Assembly: GCF_900114265.1 (NCBI RefSeq)
Contig: NZ_FPKV01000005.1
Location: forward strand, 1-64,000
Direction: 5' to 3'
Source: Flaviramulus basaltis
GTDB taxonomy: Bacteria > Bacteroidota > Bacteroidia > Flavobacteriales > Flavobacteriaceae
DNA: 64,000 bases
Positions within the stretch are counted from its first letter, which is position 1, and every line of letters starts with the position of its first letter. The notes under the pieces are model-generated. The model searched no databases, was not told the DNA's origin, and was given only the letters and a program-made list of their open reading frames with translations. Positions 26,001 through 33,900 of this stretch are shown piece after piece. A program made the translations under genes and the position numbers.

Positions 26001-26132
26001 AGAGTTTTTAATATTTTCTTGAATGGTAAGGTTGTGAAAATACTTGGTGAATTTTTTATAGGCACGCTCTACTACATGACTGTCTTGCTGTGTGATATAT
26101 GTTTTTAAAACGGATGTTTGGAATAATGGCAT
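23004..26132 (-). CDS. Type IIG restriction-modification enzyme (N6-adenine)
   Basis: A 1042-residue single-chain enzyme that both methylates and cuts DNA. The N-terminal nuclease has a PD-(D/E)xK-type pattern, D88...E102-L-K104 (KADGAIL, VIELKG). The adenine methyltransferase core has motif I CDPACGSGAFL (~467-477) and motif IV IGNPPW (~590-595). The C-terminal ~350 residues form the target-recognition and specificity region, ending in a coiled coil. It is first in an operon with two TIR genes and two membrane-protein genes. An in-frame 33-base repeat (25431-25463) encodes VIASEAQQSLE within the linker. The recognition sequence cannot be predicted. Confidence 0.85.
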   Translation of the reverse strand: MPLFQTSVLKTYITQQDSHVVERAYKKFTKYFHNLTIQENIKNSKEEQYQAKFLDELFVNVLDYTLNPKPDFNITTEFKNQKGAGKADGAILSKGNAIGVIELKGTNTKDLESIRKQAFDYKANQKGCVYVITSNFEKLRFYINDATEFLEFNLFQLAPEEFALLYLCLQKDNIVNNLPLTIKEASLVEEDKITKQFYNDYSVFKRELFRDLVKRNAKRIKMDAVIASEAQQSLEDNNANENKALEKNVKLSLFKKSQKLIDRFLFIFFAEDRDLLPPNSTIQILDKWKADIDFGDERPLYNLFKQYFHFLDEGRKGTTSRAEIYAYNGGLFKPDAIIDSLEIDDALLYKHAYKLAKYDFSSQVDVNILGHIFENSLNEIESVNAEIEGGEFDKQKSKRKKDGVFYTPKYITKYIVENTVGKLCQEKKQALDFKEEAYFELKRGTHQNTKKQLLEVLDTYRDWLLQITICDPACGSGAFLNQALDFLIKEHRYIDELKAKVLGGGFILSDIETTILENNIYGVDLNEESVEIAKLSLWLRTAQPRRKLNDLSNNIKCGNSLIDSKTVAGDKAFNWQTEFSQIFLNGGFDVVIGNPPWGAKVPKQQKDYIISNYVCKKGEIETYVHFTDLALNKLIKKNGFLGFITPNTWYYLDKYYLIRKDILKKEILTLIELEKRIFIDAPDIVPAIFIIRNLLINQNKSINTYKLKTNNIPNYLIENNKFIINSIIPKDWERFQSLSFNLQLTPNLTNLLLKIQKDTVSLNKIFNVRYGIKTGNNKKYVKKEEDLNDSQNDWKFCIPSASCVKKYMINYDGDKLDFGEHLSGYSKNSFERRKILIQYIRKLSMPTRLVCALDNNGKFYPLNNFSFVESINQSFKLEYLLAILNSKLMNVYFKNVHIDYNIKPKYIEKLPIKNASIDLQDSITNQTNILIEYKNDFNIIINRFSTYILSKFPLLILTRKLENWHELDFSDFIKELNKAIKKASGKPLTKKDEFEWLELFEENKKKAQDLQTRINQTEKTIDTMVYDLYGLTQEERVIVENS
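25431..25463. repeat. Dispersed palindromic repeat inserted in frame in the RM gene
   Basis: The sequence attgctgcgcttcgctcgca and its flanks match the GTCATTGCGAGCGAAGC...GCAATCTC element that I recall as a common intergenic repeat in many bacteria. Here it is inside a gene and adds about 11 codons (VIASEAQQSLE) without breaking the frame. It is GC-richer than its surroundings. Confidence 0.6.
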
Positions 26133-26338
26133 TTAATTTCTTTTAGTTACAACAAAGCATGACTCTTATGACCTCATAAAAGCAAATGCTTAAGGTGTTA
26201 ATAGTTAGGGAGAATTACGTTTCTAAAATAGTAAAAGAAAACAACATCTAACTAAAGACAAACATTATTTTAAAAGTAGTTCTTAACATTTTACTATTTA
26301 TGCGGGAAACTGTATCCTGAAAAATGAATGTTAAAAAT

Positions 26339-26396
26339 ATTGAGGATTTAAAGGATTTTAAAGAAATACAATTCGCATTTCCTTAAAATCCTCAAT
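26339..26396. repeat. Long inverted repeat in the operon gap
   Basis: Arms of 17 bases (ATTGAGGATTTAAAGGA and TCCTTAAAATCCTCAAT) pair with one mismatch around a 24-base loop. There is no T-tract on either side, so it is not a simple terminator. It lies ~210 bases upstream of the RM gene start, where it could be a regulatory hairpin or a small mobile-element remnant. The rest of the 26133-26534 gap holds only the terminator at 26436 and no gene. Confidence 0.5.
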
Positions 26397-26435
26397 TCCC
26401 TAATTATACTTTTGTAGAATTTAAGGAAAATAACA

Positions 26436-26468
26436 AAAGGAAGTTACCCCGATAATGTAGACTTCCTT
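26436..26468 (-). terminator. Terminator of the second metal operon
   Basis: On the minus strand AAGGAAGT and ACTTCCTT pair around a 16-base loop, and the sequence then runs TTGTTATTTT. It lies ~70 bases after the ferredoxin stop at 26535, where the minus-strand operon should end, and separates it from the defence operon. Confidence 0.5.
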
Positions 26469-26534
26469 CATTTCTTAAAAATATTGATAACGTATTTAGG
26501 GTTTTCATTGGGTTTATCTCAAAAACTTAAATGA

Positions 26535-26783
26535 CTATTTATTCAAAATATGCCTTTTAACTATCGTTCCTAAATCTTTTTCCGAGAACCAAATATCCTC
26601 TGGATGAAGGTGAATCACAGGAGCCATTTCGCATTTATTATTACAGTCCATATCCTCCACTTCAAGTTTATCTTTCAGTTTATATTTCTTTATATAAAAA
26701 TCTAAAAGCTTTCCTTTTTTCTTTCGGCAATTTACGCCATCACATCTATAAATGATGGTCTTGTTATTTTTAGAATCTGCCAT
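26535..26783 (-). CDS. (2Fe-2S) thioredoxin-like ferredoxin
   Basis: An 82-residue protein with four cysteines spaced C14-x4-C19...C47-x3-C51, the cluster-binding pattern of thioredoxin-like 2Fe-2S ferredoxins, followed by the conserved MAPV...P segment. It is a soluble electron carrier; the partner is unknown. It is the last gene of the CzcA-CzcB-HupE-MFS operon, 4 bases behind the MFS gene, so a role in metal homeostasis or redox support of the transporter is possible but only inferred. Confidence 0.75.
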   Translation of the reverse strand: MADSKNNKTIIYRCDGVNCRKKKGKLLDFYIKKYKLKDKLEVEDMDCNNKCEMAPVIHLHPEDIWFSEKDLGTIVKRHILNK

Positions 26784-26787
26784 AATT

Positions 26788-28020
26788 TTATTGTTTACGA
26801 TGAATGTTTTTAGGTCTTAAAAAAATAACCACCAGCACTAATATTGCTAATGTAATTATACCCCCATATAAAAAACTTTGATTGGGAAATGTAGTTCCTA
26901 AAAATCCTGCAAGTGGATATGCAAACGCCCACCATAGATGGGAAAATGCAAAATGAGAACCGTAGACTTTACCTTGTTCTTCGATGGTTACTGTTTCTCC
27001 GATAAGTGTTTCGGATGGAATCTCTGCGAGACTTTGACCAAGTCCTGCAACAATCCATACAATGAATAACATTGAAAAATCGAGGTAATTGGCAAAACTT
27101 ATGGCAACCCCTAAAATCAGAGCTCCAATAATGAGAGAGATACGTCTTGATTTGGATTTATCAATTGCTCCAGAAACGAAGGCTGCTACCATTGCGCCAA
27201 TAGCGAAAGCTGCCATTATGATTCCATAGTCCTTATCTGTAAGTTCCAATCCACCTTTGACCAATACGATGGTATTGACCAAGATAAGTGCGCCAGCAAC
27301 CGCAGAAACAAATTCAATGAATAATGCGAAGCGCACGTATTGATTGGAAAATAGTAGTCTAATACCCTTTAAAACATCTTGCCAAGTGGTTGGCTTTATT
27401 TTACTCTCGATTTCGTCTGGAACTACATCCAACTTACTTTTTGGAAGGCTCAATAATAATATACCTGCGATAACAAACGTAGCGGCATCGACAAAGAATA
27501 TTTCCCTTGCACCTAACCAAATCGCTAAAATTCCTGCCATTCCTGGTCCTAAAACACCTAACAATTGATACGTGGCTGCTGATAAACCTATGGCTTGACG
27601 GTAAATGGATTTATCTACAACCTGTGGAATAATAGACCGATACGTCGGACTGAAAAACGCATTGAATACATTCATCAGAAAAATGAGAACATAAATTTGC
27701 CATTCTTCGGTTACAAAGGGCAAACAGCCTACTATAACCATTCTTATAAAATGTGTAGTGTACAATATTTTCTTTCGACTTATCCTATCTGCCAAGACGC
27801 TTGCAAAAGGCGAAAATATAATGAATGCAGTAACTCGTAAAGTAAGAGCTGTTGCCAATATGACCGCAGCCCTTTCTTCGCCAAACTGATATGCCAAAAG
27901 AGCCAATCCGACCCACGTAAAGGCATCGCCCAATAAACTGATGGTCTGTGCCAAATAAAGTTTTGCGAATAAACGATTACTTAAAGCTTGGAATGGCTCT
28001 AATAGTTTTGACAGTTTCAT
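26788..28020 (-). CDS. MFS transporter (EntS/MFS_3-like)
   Basis: A 410-residue inner-membrane protein with 12 predicted helices and the MFS loop motif after helix 2 (SVLADRISRKKILYTTHFIR, ~78-97). Overall similarity in pattern is to MFS_3 exporters of siderophores and drugs. In the metal operon it likely exports a metal, a metal chelate or a siderophore. The product is complete, without frameshift, and ends with a basic tail (RPKNIHRKQ). Confidence 0.8.
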   Translation of the reverse strand: MKLSKLLEPFQALSNRLFAKLYLAQTISLLGDAFTWVGLALLAYQFGEERAAVILATALTLRVTAFIIFSPFASVLADRISRKKILYTTHFIRMVIVGCLPFVTEEWQIYVLIFLMNVFNAFFSPTYRSIIPQVVDKSIYRQAIGLSAATYQLLGVLGPGMAGILAIWLGAREIFFVDAATFVIAGILLLSLPKSKLDVVPDEIESKIKPTTWQDVLKGIRLLFSNQYVRFALFIEFVSAVAGALILVNTIVLVKGGLELTDKDYGIIMAAFAIGAMVAAFVSGAIDKSKSRRISLIIGALILGVAISFANYLDFSMLFIVWIVAGLGQSLAEIPSETLIGETVTIEEQGKVYGSHFAFSHLWWAFAYPLAGFLGTTFPNQSFLYGGIITLAILVLVVIFLRPKNIHRKQ

Positions 28021-28126
28021 TAATTCTCTAAATATTAATTGAGTTCAAAAGTTTAATTTGTGCCTGCTGAATGGAAGGGTATTTCAATTGGGCGTAGAAA
28101 TTGACCTTCCATTGCAGGACTTTAGG

Positions 28127-28759
28127 TTATAATGTATACTGACCTTTGAGCCTCAAGTTTACTGTTACATCTTCATTACTCGTATTTCTGAAAAACCAAC
28201 CGTGTTTGCCTTCATAAGGGGCTAAAAAAGTGCCAACCATATTATGGGAATTTGAAATCGTATAACTTTCAAAATAAACTTCTTTAACCTCCTCTTTTTG
28301 TTTTACCTCGCCGTGAAAATCAAAGTATAGAACTTCGTTATTGGTTGTTGTCCATTCATATTTCATTGTTCCGTATTTGAGCATATTTATTTTAAATTCA
28401 ATGCCTTTTCCTGCCGGAACTATCACTGTAGTTTCATCCTCGCGTGCAGCTAATTGCTCTTCGGGTGCTGGAAAATCTGCCTCAACGGGTCGAGCGACAT
28501 CGGGTCCCGACCCAGCTTTTTCGAGTTTTATTAATGGAAGATTTGATGTTGAGACCATCATTCCCAAATCATCAGTTTGATTGCTTTCAGGCACATAGAG
28601 TTTGCTAAACCCTAAAACTTTACCTGCTCCTGTTGGGTCTATACCATATTCCGCAGGTAATACTGCTACAACCAAAAGAAGTGCTCCAACAACTAATGCT
28701 ATGACGGTTGCCTTTATAATTTTACTTTTTTCCAAGATTGGATGTTTCATTTCTGACAT
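28127..28759 (-). CDS. Single-pass membrane anchor protein, metal operon
   Basis: A 210-residue protein with one N-terminal transmembrane helix (~15-36) and a periplasmic domain. The domain contains a proline- and glutamate-rich linker and a beta-rich C-terminus (EYWTT-like and GTFLAPYEGKHGWFF segments). This type is often annotated only as transmembrane anchor protein beside HupE-like permeases in metal islands. It follows the HupE gene by 12 bases. The function is unknown; a periplasmic partner of the permease is plausible. Confidence 0.65.
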   Translation of the reverse strand: MSEMKHPILEKSKIIKATVIALVVGALLLVVAVLPAEYGIDPTGAGKVLGFSKLYVPESNQTDDLGMMVSTSNLPLIKLEKAGSGPDVARPVEADFPAPEEQLAAREDETTVIVPAGKGIEFKINMLKYGTMKYEWTTTNNEVLYFDFHGEVKQKEEVKEVYFESYTISNSHNMVGTFLAPYEGKHGWFFRNTSNEDVTVNLRLKGQYTL

Positions 28760-28771
28760 AATAATTTTTTT

Positions 28772-29461
28772 TTAAGATGTAAAATAGCCTGTTAATTGGA
28801 AGCCGAGCAATAAAAACCCTGCTGCCATAAGTGCTGTATTTGTAATTGTTGAAAATTTCATAAAACTGGGTTGTCTTCTCCAAATTGTAATAAGGATTAA
28901 CACAACTGCCAAAGCAATAAATTGTCCTATTTCTACACCTATATTGAAACCAATTAGATTAGTAAAAAGGCCGTCTTTATCAAATTTAAATTCTTGCAGT
29001 TTACTGGCAAGACCAAAACCGTGAAACAGACCGAATATCAAAACTGCTGCTTTCGTGTTAGGTTGTTTGCCAAAGAAACGTTTAAAGCCACCCAAATTGT
29101 CGAATCCTTTATAAACAATGGATAGCGCAATGATAGCATCTATTAAATATGCATTAATATTTATATCGGCTAAAACACCTAATAGTAACGTGGTACTATG
29201 GCCAATGGTAAAAAAGCTAACATATAAAAGCACTTCTTTCGGTTTATACAGGAAGAAAATAACGCCGACCAAAAATAGCAGATGGTCATAACCCGTAATC
29301 ATATGCTTCGCTCCTATATAAAGAAAGGGGCCGAATGCCACGCCGCTGTTTCCTAATAAAAATGTTTGTGTGTCTTCATCTACTCCGTGAGCATACGCCA
29401 TTGAACCAAATGCTCCGCATAGAAACAGAATGAGAAAGGCGTATATATTTTTGATTTTCAT
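28772..29461 (-). CDS. HupE/UreJ-family membrane protein (possible Ni/Co permease)
   Basis: About 229 residues, starting at ATG 29461 (MKIKNIYAF), which gives a proper signal-like helix; an upstream ATG at 29500 would add 13 unlikely residues. HupE/UreJ_2 features are visible: a histidine after the signal (AHG), GYDHLLFLVGVIF, IGHSTTLLLG and FGLFHGFGLA. These H-rich helices are thought to bind Ni2+ or Co2+ in this family. Six to seven helices are predicted. It lies between a His-tailed lipoprotein and a membrane-anchor gene in a CzcA/CzcB operon. Confidence 0.8.
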   Translation of the reverse strand: MKIKNIYAFLILFLCGAFGSMAYAHGVDEDTQTFLLGNSGVAFGPFLYIGAKHMITGYDHLLFLVGVIFFLYKPKEVLLYVSFFTIGHSTTLLLGVLADININAYLIDAIIALSIVYKGFDNLGGFKRFFGKQPNTKAAVLIFGLFHGFGLASKLQEFKFDKDGLFTNLIGFNIGVEIGQFIALAVVLILITIWRRQPSFMKFSTITNTALMAAGFLLLGFQLTGYFTS

Positions 29462-29514
29462 AATAAAATTGTTTAAGTCCCATTGCACATCGAAGTGCAA
29501 TGGAACTATGATTA

Positions 29515-29730
29515 TTAATGGGCGTGCCCGTGGGATTTAACTTGTTGTATGCTATCCAATCTTCTATTTTCTTCTCTTACTATTTCCAAGCTATCTTCCC
29601 TTTGGCTCATTTCTTCTGGGCTTAAAATTGTTTCAGTATTTTGATTTTCTACGTCCTTATTTTTATTGGATTCTCTGCAAGATGCTAATAGGGTTAAGCT
29701 AATGGTTGCGATAAAAAGTACTTTTTTCAT
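29515..29730 (-). CDS. Small His-tailed lipoprotein, metal operon
   Basis: A 71-residue lipoprotein: signal with lipobox LLASC (C18), a highly charged coiled-coil-like body (SQREDSLEIVREENRRLDS), and a C-terminal SHGHAH that could bind a metal ion. No family is recognised. It lies 33 bases after CzcB, so it belongs to the pump operon. A periplasmic metal-binding or chaperone role is inferred only from the histidines and context. Confidence 0.65.
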   Translation of the reverse strand: MKKVLFIATISLTLLASCRESNKNKDVENQNTETILSPEEMSQREDSLEIVREENRRLDSIQQVKSHGHAH

Positions 29731-29763
29731 AATGTTTAATTTTTATTGTTATCGATTTTTAAA

Positions 29764-30963
29764 TTATTCTTCTTCTTCAGAATTTCTTAATGCAGACAAG
29801 ATGGAATAAGCGTTTTTAACAACAGGTTTAAAATTTTGAACAGTAGCAGTTTCAGCAAAAGTTATGGCTGTATATCCTTCCTGCTCAATTCCTTTTTTAA
29901 CCTGTTCTAACTTGAATGTATAGCCATTTTCCGTTTCTTCGGTTTGAAGAACTACAAAATCTTTTCCTTCATATTGAACTAAAGCTTCTGAAGGGATTGC
30001 ATTTTGCTTATTTGTGCCGCTTTCTACCCAAGCCTTTACGTACATTCCTGGTAATAATCCTTTTTTGTCTTCTTTGTTTAAATGGCTATAAACTGGCGTC
30101 ATACGGTCACTACCAGTCGCTTTTCCAATTAAGAAAACCTCGGCAGTACGATTGAAGGTATTGTCATCAGAAAGTGAAAATTTAACGGTTTGACCAATCT
30201 CCAACTTTCCCAAATCTTTTTCAAAGGCATTCAATGCCAAATGAATATCGTTTAAATCGACAATTTCAAATAGAACATCCTGTGGTGATACATAATCCCC
30301 AATATTTACATTGCTCGCTTTTATAAAACCTGAAATTGGCGCATAAAGATTTGCGGTTCGTGTTATATTGCCATTTTGGACAGAACTTCTACTTATTCCC
30401 GCAAGCGCAAGCTGCTGTTCGTATGCCTTCACTCTTCCTTGTGTTATTTTATAATCAGAAGAAACCTGTTGAAATGTTTTTGCTGAATTGATGTCCTCCT
30501 CTCTCAACTTTTTCTGGCGATTAAATTCTTCTTCAAGAAATTGAAGTCTGCTTAAACTTTCCAAATAGCCCTGTTGGATTTGGATAAATTCAGGGTTTTC
30601 AATGGTTGCCAAGATTTGCCCTTTTTTAATTGCTTCACCGGGCAATCTGCCAGCCGTTTTTAAATAACCTCCTAAAGGTGCAGATACAGAAGCCATACTT
30701 TCAGGCTCAACATCTATGGTTCCATTTAGTTTTATGATATTACTTAAATTCCGCATTTCAATCGCACCGGTTTCAATTCCGGCAAGATTGTATTGGTCTT
30801 TGGTAAAAGTGATTTGTTTGCTTCCAGTTGAAACTGGTTGTTCTTCTTTCATCGAAGATTCTTCGGAAGATTCCATTTTTTCGGAATCCTTATTGCCACA
30901 AGCCACCATAAATAGGGTGGATAAAATGAGCAGCGAAATTTTTGTATTGAATTTAATTTTCAT
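29764..30963 (-). CDS. czcB: CzcB/CusB-type membrane fusion protein
   Basis: A 399-residue periplasmic adaptor, lipidated at C22 (FMVACG). It has the usual membrane-fusion order: beta-barrel and lipoyl halves (SVSAPLGGYLKT..., LATIENPEF), an alpha-helical hairpin (~130-200), the second lipoyl half (LYAPISGFI), then a beta-barrel. It links the CzcA pump with the outer-membrane channel. The residues after the lipobox are acidic (ESSEESSMKEE). It lies 34 bases downstream of czcA. Divalent-cation specificity is inferred from the adjacent CzcA. Confidence 0.85.
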   Translation of the reverse strand: MKIKFNTKISLLILSTLFMVACGNKDSEKMESSEESSMKEEQPVSTGSKQITFTKDQYNLAGIETGAIEMRNLSNIIKLNGTIDVEPESMASVSAPLGGYLKTAGRLPGEAIKKGQILATIENPEFIQIQQGYLESLSRLQFLEEEFNRQKKLREEDINSAKTFQQVSSDYKITQGRVKAYEQQLALAGISRSSVQNGNITRTANLYAPISGFIKASNVNIGDYVSPQDVLFEIVDLNDIHLALNAFEKDLGKLEIGQTVKFSLSDDNTFNRTAEVFLIGKATGSDRMTPVYSHLNKEDKKGLLPGMYVKAWVESGTNKQNAIPSEALVQYEGKDFVVLQTEETENGYTFKLEQVKKGIEQEGYTAITFAETATVQNFKPVVKNAYSILSALRNSEEEE

Positions 30964-30997
30964 CTTTTTTATGTTTTAATGTGATATCACAAGTTTT

Positions 30998-33900
30998 TTA
31001 CAAGCCCAATAAGGCTTCGATTACTATGATGGACTGGTTATATTGATATAGTGTGTTTAGATACTCTGTTTGAATACTGTTCGCCAAAGTGAGGTTTTGC
31101 AAGTATTGCGTATAGGAAACATCCCCGCTTTTAAAGCTCTTTTCTGAATTATCAATGATAAGTTCCGCTTGTGGCAGAGCTTCATTTTGATAGTAATCTA
31201 AAGTACCTTGAAGTTTGTAATATTCTTGCAATAAATTTTGTAGTTCCCCTTGTAATTGCGTCTTATTTAACTCAATTTGAGATTGGACGATGTACTCTTC
31301 GATTTTGGCAGTTTGAATTTTGGCACGATGTCCACCAGGAAAAAGAGGAATTGAAATACCTAACTGAAAGAATGAAAATTGGTCATTGTCACTAAAATTT
31401 TGGTTTGCTATACCGCTATTTTGAGCCCCAATAAATGTTTGGCTATTATAACCGAACATAATATCGGGTAACACTTTATTCCTTTCTACATTGGTCTCCC
31501 TTTTCCTTAATTCCAACTGTTGTTTTAAATAAACGTAAAACGGACTTTGCTCCACAGACTGGTTTTCAATATCTAAATCTATCTCACGACGAACCAGTTC
31601 ACTATCTGTAATGCGAATGTCATCGTTTGTGTTCAAAACTACCTGAAGCCGCTTTTTAGCGATTCTCATATCGGCTTCGTTTTGTTGAAGCTTGTTTTTT
31701 ATTTGCATCGCTTGCGTTGCCGAGGTTACACTTTCCAATTTTGTGGATTCGCCAGATTCATAACGCATCGAACTTGAACGGTTGAGATTGCCATATAGAC
31801 TATCTTGACGCTGCAATAATTGTTTGTTCTGAATTAAAAACACAACTCTGAAATAGGCAGCTTTTACATCCGCAATCAGGTCATTTTCTTCTATAACCTT
31901 TAGTTGTTCACTGCTATTAACTCTTGCTTTTGCGAGTTTGAATTGACTGGTATACACAGTAGGAAAATTGATTCGCTGTGTAATTCCATACAGATTATCC
32001 TTAACTGTAGGCGTATTAAATTCGCCACTTGAATATGAAAATTCTGTTCTGGGAATAGTTATAGCACCGTATTTTCCCTTTTCTTCAACCTCGATTTCAT
32101 ATTGAGCTATTTTTATACGGTTATTGTTCTGAAGTGCCATTTCAATAGCCTGCTGCAATGTAATTTCACGTTCTTGTACCATACTTGTTTCTTGTGCTTG
32201 AAGTTGCATTGCTGGAAAGAATAGGCCACCAATCACGATTAAAGTAATAACAATTTTCTTACTTCTAAAATTGAATTTAGCCTTTCTATCAGTAAAATAA
32301 ATATACAAGACTGGAAGAACGATTAGCGTTAATGCGGTCGCAGTAATCAATCCACCAATAACTACAGTTGCCAATGGGCGCTGTACCTCTGCACCTGATG
32401 AATTTGACAATGCCATAGGTAAAAAACCTAAAGCAGCTACGGTAGCTGTCATTAACACAGGTCTCAATCTCACACGAGTTCCTTTAATGACGCGTTCATA
32501 AATATCGCTTACACCTTCTTTATCAAGCCTGTTGAATTCTGCCACCAGTACGATTCCATTTAGAACGGCCACACCAAATAGGGCAATAAATCCAATTCCA
32601 GCTGAAATACTGAAAGGTAAGTCTCTTATGATTAGTGCAAAAACACCACCAATGGCTGATAAAGGGATTGCCGTAAAAATGAGCAAACTTTGTTTCATTG
32701 AACCAAAAGTGAAATAAAGCAGCACCAAAATCAGCAACAAAGCGACAGGTAAAGCAATCATTAAACGTTGATTAGCTTCTTGCAAGTTCTGAAATTGACC
32801 GCCATAAGTTACATAGTAACCTGCTGGCATATCGACCTTCGAATTCATAATTTGCTTAATGTCCTCAATAATACTTTGTACATCCCTGTCACGTACATTG
32901 AAGCCAACAATAATTCGACGCTTTGCATTGTCACGCTGAATTTGCACAGGACCTGGTTCAAATGAAATGTTCGCCACCTGACTTAATGGAATTTGATTTC
33001 CCTGTGGTGTACTCACATACAAATTTTGTACATCGGTAATATCGGTTCGATAGTTCTTGTCCAACCGCACAACAAGGTCAAATCTACGTTCCCCTTCATA
33101 AACAAGTCCTGCCGAAGTACCCGCAAACGCAGTTTCGATAGCATTGTTTACATCCTCGATGTTCATTCCGTATTGAGAAATCTTATCTCGGTTCATTTGA
33201 ATATTAATCTGTGGTAATCCGGTCACTTCTTCAACATACAAATCTTCAACACCTTCTACCGATTTTATTTTGCTCCCAACATTACCAGCCAAATCTGAAA
33301 GAAGATTGAGGTCTTCTCCATAAATTTTGATGACAACATCCTGTTTAGCACCTGTTAAAAGTTCGTTGAAACGCATTTGTATCGGTTGTTGAAAACTAAA
33401 AGTAGCATTTGGGATTATTGACAGGGATTCTTTCATTTCTGCTGCCAGTTCTTCTCTTCCGCCAGCTTTTGTCCATTCGGATTTTGGGCTTAAAATAACC
33501 ATCATATCTCCTGCTTCAATAGGCATCGGGTCTGTGGGAATTTCCCCTGAACCAATCTTGTTTACAACTTGCTTTACTTCATCTGGATATTCATTTAATA
33601 ATATGGACTGCGCCTTTTGAGAAACATCAATCATCTGGTCGATGGAACTTCCAACAGGCACTCGGGTTTCAACCGCAAAATCTCCTTCGTCCAATTGCGG
33701 AATAAACTCACCACCCATATTTGCAAAAACTATCAGCGTTATAATAAATAATCCTACTGCCAATCCAAGTACCAACAGTTTAGCGTGCAGGGCAGCTTCT
33801 AAAATAGGTTGGTACATACGCTGAAAGAAGTCCATCATTTTATCGGAAAAATTCCGTTTATGTTCCGTCTTGCGACCCAGTGCAAGGGCAGACATCATTG

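Noticed and set aside
23004-26132. BREX PglX methyltransferase
   Set aside because: It has an N-terminal nuclease motif on the same chain and none of the BREX partners are adjacent; type IIG is the simpler reading.
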